From: Chara braunii
Lineage: Eukaryota; Streptophyta; Charophyceae; Charales; Characeae
Length of the DNA: 24,829 nt
Direction: 5' to 3'
Assembly (NCBI GenBank): GCA_003427395.1
Contig: BFEA01000263.1
Coordinates: 271,901 to 296,729, forward strand
Part shown: positions 19,815 to 24,829 of the stretch, piece by piece
Layout: every line of letters begins with the position of its first letter
How positions within the stretch are numbered: the first letter of the stretch is position 1
Notes under the pieces: model-generated
What the model saw: only the letters and a program-made list of their open reading frames with translations
Database searches by the model: none
Told to the model about the DNA's origin: nothing
Translations under genes and position numbers: made by a program

Positions 19815-19965
19815 CCCTGTTCAGAACCTCTTGGGTACAAGGCCGCCCACGTGGATGTAGGTTGAACGGCGGCTGCCACGACCCCTGTGTGTCATATCGA
19901 CCCACTTGCACACAGCCAAAAGACGAAGTGGCAATGAAAAGAGGAAGGGAACAGCCAAACATTAC
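19815..19965. repeat. dispersed repeat family B, copy 1
   Basis: CAAGGCCGCCCACGTGGATG, CCCACTTGCACACAGCCAAA and neighbouring text match 20370-20480 in the same order and orientation. The sequence is noncoding as far as I can see. Confidence 0.75.
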
Positions 19966-19984
19966 AGAACAGGGGGCAAACAAA

Positions 19985-20296
19985 TTCTGGATGACAAGTC
20001 CCGCATGCAAACACCGCCCCCACATCACAGGCCAAACGAGGGGACAAACCAGCCAGGATTCAAAACACGATAAAGCCTTCGACACCACCGACAGATATGC
20101 ATAAAAAACAATCCCGGTTGACTATTCCCACATATAAGCACCGCCCCCACACTATAGGCCGATCAACGGAAGCAACCAACCAGGATGCCAAAAAACACCT
20201 TATCTGCAAAAAGAGAAATGAATCTATTGAGGCTACCGCAACAAACATAAAAGACAATCCCAGATGACGATTCCCAGATAAAAGCACCACCCACAC
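19985..20296. repeat. degenerate tandem repeat of about 125-143 bp
   Basis: The motif GATGAC.A.TCCC..AT..AAGCACCGCCCCCACA recurs near 19991, 20118 and 20263, followed in the first two by a block with AACCAGCCAGGAT or AACCAACCAGGAT. Open frames across it repeat with the DNA and match nothing known to me. Confidence 0.65.
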
Positions 20297-20520
20297 CGTG
20301 AATCGGAGCGCAAAGGCAGAAAAAAAACAAAACAAAACAAGGAGAAGTAAGGAAAGCTCCGCCTGTTCATCACCTCTTACCTACAAGGCCAGCCACGTGG
20401 ATGACAGGTTGAGCGCTGGCTGCCCCCATCCCCATGTGTCACAAGGACCCACTTGCACGCAGCCAAAAGGCAAAGAGGTAAAGAAAAGGAGGAAACCAAA
20501 CCTCACAGAGGCAAGAGAAA
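20297..20520. repeat. dispersed repeat family B, copy 2
   Basis: It shares AATCGGAGCGCAAAGGC, ACCTCTTACNTACAAGGCCA and GGTGGATGACAGGTT-type text with 22117-22233, and the CCCACTTGCACGCAGCCAAA half with 19905-19965. It therefore contains more of the family than either other copy. Confidence 0.75.
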
Positions 20521-20934
20521 GAGAAAGGGATCCAGTCAAAGAAAGGACGAGAGAAGAGGAAGGCCTATCAGTCAAACAAAGCAAATGACACATCTCACAG
20601 ATAAGCCAATTGCCACTGTCACAACAAAGTTCAACACATTTTTTCTTATTTTCTTATTTTCGTTTTTCTTTTTTCTTTTTTTTTTTTGGAAAAATTTGCA
20701 AAATACCCCTATAAGTTGAGATATATGCCAAAATGCCCCTAAAAGATCTGGGTAGAGCAGAATACCCCTCTGACACAAAAAACGTTTTGCGAAATGCCCC
20801 TGGCGTGGGTTGGACCTGTCATTTTTGCAAAAAAACCCTACTGGGTACTGTCCATGTTTGCAAAATGTCCCCGTACTTGCCAACTTTTCCCAGGCCCTTT
20901 GTATTTCTTTGCGTTTTGCCCCCTTGCTGTGTGT

Positions 20935-20972
20935 GTGTGCGTGTGAGAGAGAGAGAAGGGAAGCGTGAGCGC

Positions 20973-21037
<65 letters not shown>

Positions 21038-21181
21038 TACTTCCATCGATAGGATGAGCAACTCACTGGCCAACAGGTAAGTCTCCAACCCCACAGCTGG
21101 CCTCACGCTACTTCCATCAATAGGATGAGGAAAATCAAATTAATCTTCCACTAGAACATGGAAATGTACACTACTACACAA

Positions 21182-21212
<31 letters not shown>

Positions 21213-21419
21213 TCTTCCAGCCATGCACACAGAGAGATAGAGAGGCTACTTCCATCGATAGGATGAGCAAAATCGGAATGAATCTTCCAGTAGAATTATG
21301 GAATATACATTGCTTTCCAGCCATGCGCACAGAGATAGAGAGAGGCTACTTCCATCAATCGGATGAGCAAAATCGGAATGAATCTTCCCCTAGGATATGG
21401 AAATATACACTGCCACGTT

Positions 21420-21491
<72 letters not shown>

Positions 21492-21790
21492 TTTTCCATC
21501 GATAGGACGAGCAACGCACTGGCCAACAGGTAAGCCTCCAACCCCGCAGCTGGCCTCACGCTACTTCCATGGATAGGATGAGCAAAATTGAATGAAGCTA
21601 CCGCCAGAATGTGGAAATATACACTGCCACACGTGTTTCTGTGAGTGCGTGTATGTGTGTTTGTGTGTGTGTGAGAGAGAGAGAGAGGGAGCGGGATAGC
21701 TGGAGCGGGATAGCAGGGCGGGACAGCGGAAGTGGCACACGGCGAGAGAGAGAGAGAGATAGATAGAGAGAGAGAGAGAGAGTTCTCAGA
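20935..21790. repeat. TG/GA microsatellites and TTCCATCGATAGGATGAGCA sub-repeats in copy 1
   Basis: GA runs at 20975-21034, 21197-21212, 21470-21490, 21673-21688 and 21744-21782, and TG runs such as 21424-21458, alternate with a sub-repeat of about 72 bp. Sub-repeat anchors lie at 21041, 21112, 21250, 21350, 21494 and 21565. Most units continue with GAGCAAAATCGGAATGAATC, TTCCAGTAGAA-like text and GGAAATATACACTGC. Two (21041, 21494) instead continue with CTGGCCAACAGGTAAG and CAGCTGGCCTCACG. Confidence 0.9.
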
Positions 21791-22105
21791 GTGATGAGCA
21801 GGAGGATTTCAGAGATGGTGACGCGCCATAGGAGGAGCTGGAGACCGGGAACCTCACCAGGGAGGACGATGAATGAAGCTGCCCAACACGGAGGCAAACT
21901 GCCCCGCCGACGAGCCTGGGTATTGTGCAAAGTTGCCCACCCGGTATGGAGGCCAAACTGGGTACAACAAGGTGCAGGTCCAGGCCCCAACGACGCCGTC
22001 CAGAATGCAAATTTGCACATGGGCCTGACATGGCAAAACACTGAATTAGGCCCAAAAGGGCATTCCACTCTGCCCACATCTTTCAGGGCAGTTTTGGCAT
22101 ATATT

Positions 22106-22233
22106 GTCACACTGGAAATCGGAGCGCAAAGGCGGAAAAAGACAAAACAAGAAAAAGAAAAAGAAGTTAGGAAAGCCCCACTTGTTCGTCACCTCTTACG
22201 TACAAGGCCAGCCAGGTGGATGACAGGTTATAG
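22106..22233. mobile_element. family B insertion nested in the right inverted end of TIR element copy 1
   Basis: The inverted end text breaks off after GGCATATATTGTCAC and resumes at 22233 as AGGGGCATTTCTCAAATTAT. The intervening bases match 20297-20408 (AATCGGAGCGCAAAGGC through GGTGGATGACAGGTT). Similar text at two independent sites supports a mobile or duplicated unit. A clear target-site duplication is not visible. Confidence 0.6.
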
Positions 22234-22303
22234 GGGCATTTCTCAAATTATCCCTTTCTTTTTTCTTTTCTTCAGCAATTTGTTCTTTTTTTCTTTTTTT
22301 CTT

Positions 22304-22572
22304 GGGATAATTTGTGAAATACCCATATAAGTTGGGATATATGCCAAAATGCCCCTATAAAAATGTGGGTACAGATGAATACCCCTCTGACACAAAAAAT
22401 ATGCCCCTCGCGTCGGTTGGACCTGTCATCTTTGCAAAATACCCCTACCGGGTACTGTCCATGTTCTCAAAATGTCCTGGTAGTTGCCAACTTTTCCCAG
22501 GCCCTATGTATTTGCGTTTTACCCCTAGTGGCGCCGGTGATCTTTGTGTTTTGCCCCCTCGCTGTAAGTCTG

Positions 22573-22621
<49 letters not shown>

Positions 22622-22696
22622 TCAGAAGCGGGATAGTGGTGTGGGATAGCGAGATACAGGAAAGCGGCATAGCCGCTAGCAGGAGTGGCGCACGGC

Positions 22697-22743
<47 letters not shown>

Positions 22744-23393
22744 TACTTCCATCGATAGGATGAGCAACACACTCACCAACAGGTAACTCTCCAGCCCCGC
22801 AGCTGGCCTCGCACTACTTCCATCGACAGGATGAGCAAAATCAAATTAATTTTCCAATAGAACATGGACATATACGTGCTACTTCCATTGATAGGATGAG
22901 CAAAATCGAATGAATTTTCCGCTAGAACATAGAAACATACACTACTACACGCACGTGTGGGTGTGTGTGTGAGAGAGAGAGAGAGAGTTGTCCAGCCATG
23001 CACGCAGAGAGATAGAGAGAGGCTACTTCCATCGATAGGATGAGCAAAATAGGGACGAGTCTTCCAGTAGAAACGTAAATATACACTGCTTTCAAGCCCT
23101 GAGCGCACACAGATAGAGAGGGGCAACTTCCATCAATAAGGTGAGCAAAATCGGAATGAATCTTTCGCTAGACTATGGAAATATACACTGCCACTTTTTT
23201 TTCCTTTTCTTTTTTTTTTTTTTGCATGCGTATGAGTGTGTGTGTGTATGCGAATATGACAACACACACACAAGTGCAGCAGTGTATATTTCCATGTTCT
23301 CGCAGTAGATTCATTCGACTTAGCTCATGCATGCGGCCAGCTGCAGGTTGGAGACTTACCTGTTGGCCAGCGCGTTGAACATCCTATCGATGG

Positions 23394-23447
<54 letters not shown>

Positions 23448-23752
23448 ACACACACACGCACACACACACACACACACACAACAGGGAGGACGGTGAATGA
23501 AGCTGCCGAAAATGGAAGGAAACTGCCCCACCGACGGGCCTGGGTATTGCGCAAAGTTGCCCACCTGGTAGGGAGGGCAGACCGGATAAAACAGGGTGCA
23601 GGCCCAGGCCCCAGTGATGGGGTCCAGATTGCAAATTTGCACATGGGCCTGACAGGGCAAAACGCAAAGAGTTAGGCCCAAAAGGGAATTCCGCTCTACC
23701 CACATCTTTCAGGGGCATTTTGGCATATATCTCAACTTTCGCAAATTGTCCC
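22304..23752. mobile_element. large TIR element, copy 2 (1449 bp)
   Basis: The left end (22304-22380: GGGATAATTTGTGAAATACC, then GTTGGGATATATGCCAAAAT) is matched by the reverse complement at the right end (about 23684-23752), about 70 bp with small gaps. TTTCTT directly precedes the left end (22298-22303) and follows the right end (23753-23758), a possible 6-bp target duplication, though the flanks are low-complexity. Inside are the same left arm, TG/GA microsatellites, sub-repeats (five forward and one inverted) and right arm as copy 1. No transposase gene is seen. Confidence 0.8.
22572..23490. repeat. TG/GA microsatellites and sub-repeats in copy 2
   Basis: TG then GA runs lie at 22576-22621; GA at 22699-22740, 22971-22987; and the complementary CT then AC at 23399-23482. 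Sub-repeat anchors lie at 22747, 22818, 22883, 23027 and 23128 (forward) and 23388 (inverted). The inverted copy carries its own CT/AC tract on the mirrored side, so the microsatellite and the sub-repeat moved or were inverted together. Confidence 0.9.
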
Positions 23753-23836
23753 TTTCTTCCTTTCGTTTTTTCAATTTTTTATTTCATTCTTCACATCCGT
23801 ACCAGAGCTGCCAGGTAAAACGAGGGGCTGTGACAA

Positions 23837-23941
23837 ACTGTTTCATCGGAGTTCCACCGACTCATCAGGAGGCTGAACCCCCTGAATGATTACACTGAAA
23901 GTGATAATCCACCCCCACCGACTCATCAGGAGGCTGAACTC
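23837..23941 (-). repeat. two truncated hammerhead copies in a 61-bp tandem duplication
   Basis: On the minus strand CTGATGAGTCGG occurs at 23868-23857 and 23929-23918, a 61-base period. The first copy keeps stem II (GTCGG with CCGAT), GAA and ACAGT, but lacks the upstream ACTGT strand and cleavage site present at 24098-24102. A deletion of about 18 bases relative to the intact copy removes them. The second copy also lacks the GAAAC half. Neither can form a complete hammerhead. Confidence 0.75.
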
Positions 23942-23989
23942 CTGAATGATTACACTGAAAGTGATAATCCACCTGGTTAAGCATCAACA

Positions 23990-24160
23990 ACTGCCCGGTA
24001 AACCGTAGGCATAGAGGGAGAAAAGGACAACAAACGAGGGGCTGTGACAAACTGTTTCATCGGAGTTTCACCAACTCATCAGGAGGCTGAACCCTCAACA
24101 GTCTGCAGAATCCCCTGACTGGTTACACTGTAAGTGATAATCCACCTTCACCCCGGTTGT
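23990..24160 (-). repeat. LTR-like repeat carrying the hammerhead (retrozyme-like unit, left)
   Basis: The segment AACTGCCCGGTAAACCGTAG, then AGGACAACAAACGAGG and GGCTGTGACAAACTGTTTC (23990-24058) recurs in the same orientation at 24727-24799, about 737 bases to the right. Partial copies lie at 23818-23844 and 24649-24694. In retrozymes two LTR-like repeats each carry a hammerhead and release a circular RNA of several hundred bases; this spacing fits. Ends, PBS and PPT could not be confirmed. Confidence 0.5.
24051..24102 (-). ncRNA. type III hammerhead ribozyme
   Basis: Minus strand, 5' to 3': ACTGT (24102-24098, stem III), T (24097, the H17 cleavage position), GAGG (24096-24093) and CCTC (24086-24083) forming stem I around loop GTTCAG, and the invariant core CTGATGA (24082-24076). 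Next come GTTGG (24075-24071) and CCGAT (24063-24059) forming stem II around a 7-base loop, then the invariant GAA (24058-24056) and ACAGT (24055-24051) closing stem III. All conserved core positions are present. Stem III can extend by two pairs (AGACTGT with ACAGTTT, one G-U). Weak points are a G-U pair at the base of stem II, a GUU cleavage triplet rather than the usual GUC, and a second wobble in stem II, so cleavage may be slow. Type III hammerheads in plants occur in retrozymes and viroid-like RNAs. Confidence 0.75.
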
Positions 24161-24189
24161 CGCTAGTACCTTTCCCGCATGGGAAAATA

Positions 24190-24210
24190 GGGAAAACTGG
24201 CAGTTTTCCC
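24190..24210. repeat. near-perfect palindrome
   Basis: GGGAAAACTG (24190-24199) and CAGTTTTCCC (24201-24210) are exact reverse complements around one base. It lies in the interior of the retrozyme-like unit and would form a tight hairpin in RNA of either strand. A second palindrome, CGACGGCCGTCG, lies at 24268-24279. Confidence 0.9.
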
Positions 24211-24367
24211 GAAGTCCTGAATTTTCGGAGGTCAGGCCCGACGATGACTGCCATTGATAAATCTGATCGACGGCCGTCGTTTCGTTTCGGCATCTGAAAA
24301 GGTCGGACGCCTACCCAAGGCCCGCTATTTTCCCAAGCGGCAAAGGCAACGACTGCCCAACAACTGA

Positions 24368-24404
24368 TACCTTGAGGTGGGCACCAACCACTGCCCTCAA
24401 GGTA
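24368..24404. repeat. 10-bp stem hairpin
   Basis: TACCTTGAGG (24368-24377) and CCTCAAGGTA (24395-24404) are exact reverse complements. The 17-base loop contains a further GGCA/TGCC-type pairing option. The adjacent minus-strand text GGTATCAG resembles part of a tRNA-Met PBS, but the match is too short to call. Confidence 0.85.
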
Positions 24405-24521
24405 CCCGTGACGAAAATCAAAGCAGACTATCACTCACCCACACCAGATGGAAAACTTTACAGACAGTCGGTTCACACCCCATCACAAGCCAGCAAAACA
24501 CCCACGAAACAAAGAAATACA

Positions 24522-24607
24522 GTGAAACTCCGACAAAACAGTCTGTCACATCCCCTCGTTTGTTGTCCTCTTCTCCCTCCGTCCCTGCGGTTTACCGGGC
24601 AGCTCTG
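24522..24607 (+). repeat. inverted fragment of the hammerhead-associated repeat
   Basis: GTGAAACTCCGACAAAACAG, then TCCCCTCGTTTGTTGTCC and GCGGTTTACCGGGCAG, is the reverse-complement orientation of the repeat at 23990-24070. It keeps the second half of a hammerhead, but the invariant GAA has become CAA and no CTGATGA lies upstream. It is therefore a dead fragment. Confidence 0.75.
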
Positions 24608-24648
24608 TTTGACTATATATATCGTATATATCGTCACAAACAGAACTG

Positions 24649-24829
24649 CCCGGTAAACCGTAGGCAGAGAGAGAGAAGAGGACAACAAACGATATCATAT
24701 ATATCGTCACAAATATATATATATACAAAACTGCCCGGTAAAACCGTAGGCAGAGAGAGAGAAGAGGACAACAAACGAGGGGCTGTGACAAACTGTTTCG
24801 TCGGAGTTTATATATATCGTCATATATAT
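24649..24829 (-). repeat. two further copies of the hammerhead-associated repeat, running off the window
   Basis: CTGCCCGGTAAACCGTAGGC followed by a GA run and AGGACAACAAACGA occurs at 24649-24694 and 24731-24778. The second continues into ACTGTTTCGTCGGAGTTT (24792-24809). On the minus strand that holds CCGAC, GAA and ACAGT, with the C-G pair at the base of stem II that the intact copy lacks. After that the sequence becomes TATATA and the window ends, so no CTGATGA core is seen here. Confidence 0.7.

Larger units (their letters stand above)
20689..22260. mobile_element. large TIR element, copy 1 (interrupted)
   Basis: The left end (20689-20763) carries TTTGCAAAATACCCCTATAA and GAGATATATGCCAAAATGCC. 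The right end (about 22061-22104 and 22234-22260) carries the reverse complement, split by a nested insertion. Between them are an arm of about 250 bp ending at 20930, a TG/GA microsatellite, six copies of a TTCCATCGATAGGATGAGCA sub-repeat, another microsatellite, and a right arm (21860-22060) matching 23490-23690. No transposase is seen; the open frames are Arg-Glu or Val-Cys repeats from the microsatellites. It looks like a non-autonomous DNA transposon or fold-back element. Confidence 0.75.

Noticed and set aside
20733-21080. Open frames encoding long Arg-Glu, Leu-Ser or Val-Cys runs (also 21158-21505, 22467-22779, 23356-23718)
   Set aside because: They are translations of GA and TG microsatellites within noncoding repeats.

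Overview
The window looks like repeat-dense nuclear DNA from a plant or streptophyte alga. I found no intact host protein gene, rRNA gene or convincing tRNA gene. The clearest signals are decayed retroelements: Ty3/gypsy pieces, one with a primer-binding site matching the usual plant initiator-tRNA-Met type, and LINE pieces with RT and zf-RVT regions. There are also terminal-inverted-repeat elements, many short tandem duplications and long microsatellites. The wording of the retroelement peptides reminds me of charophyte (Chara-like) genomes. That is an impression from memory, not a database result.

Layout, left to right. About 120-6733 is one minus-strand Ty3/gypsy element with two LTRs, PBS, PPT, gag, protease, integrase C-terminus and chromodomain-like tail. 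Its RT, RNase H and integrase core are deleted. 6734-8400 holds short tandem duplications and no recognisable gene. 8410-9545 is a second decayed gypsy element on the minus strand (RNase H and integrase pieces) with a tRNA-like sequence in its middle. 9605-14255 holds a minus-strand, 5'-truncated LINE (about 10379-13490) bracketed by two direct copies of another repeat. A 141-bp element with 14-bp perfect inverted ends sits inside the LINE's reverse transcriptase.

14560-17460 is GC-rich DNA, an ATC-rich array, G-rich low-complexity DNA and a degenerate tandem repeat. 17650-19015 has a gypsy RT fragment (minus) next to a LINE 3' fragment (plus). 19126-20520 holds a fold-back repeat family and tandem repeats. 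20689-23752 contains two related elements of about 1.45-1.57 kb with roughly 70-bp inverted ends, each filled with TG/GA microsatellites and a recurring sub-repeat. 23800-24829 is a repeat region in which I can fold a complete type III hammerhead ribozyme on the minus strand (24051-24102), with several broken copies around it. This resembles a retrozyme and is the most interesting part of the window.

The parts do not form a pathway. The window is a graveyard of nested mobile elements, and no piece looks able to make its own proteins.
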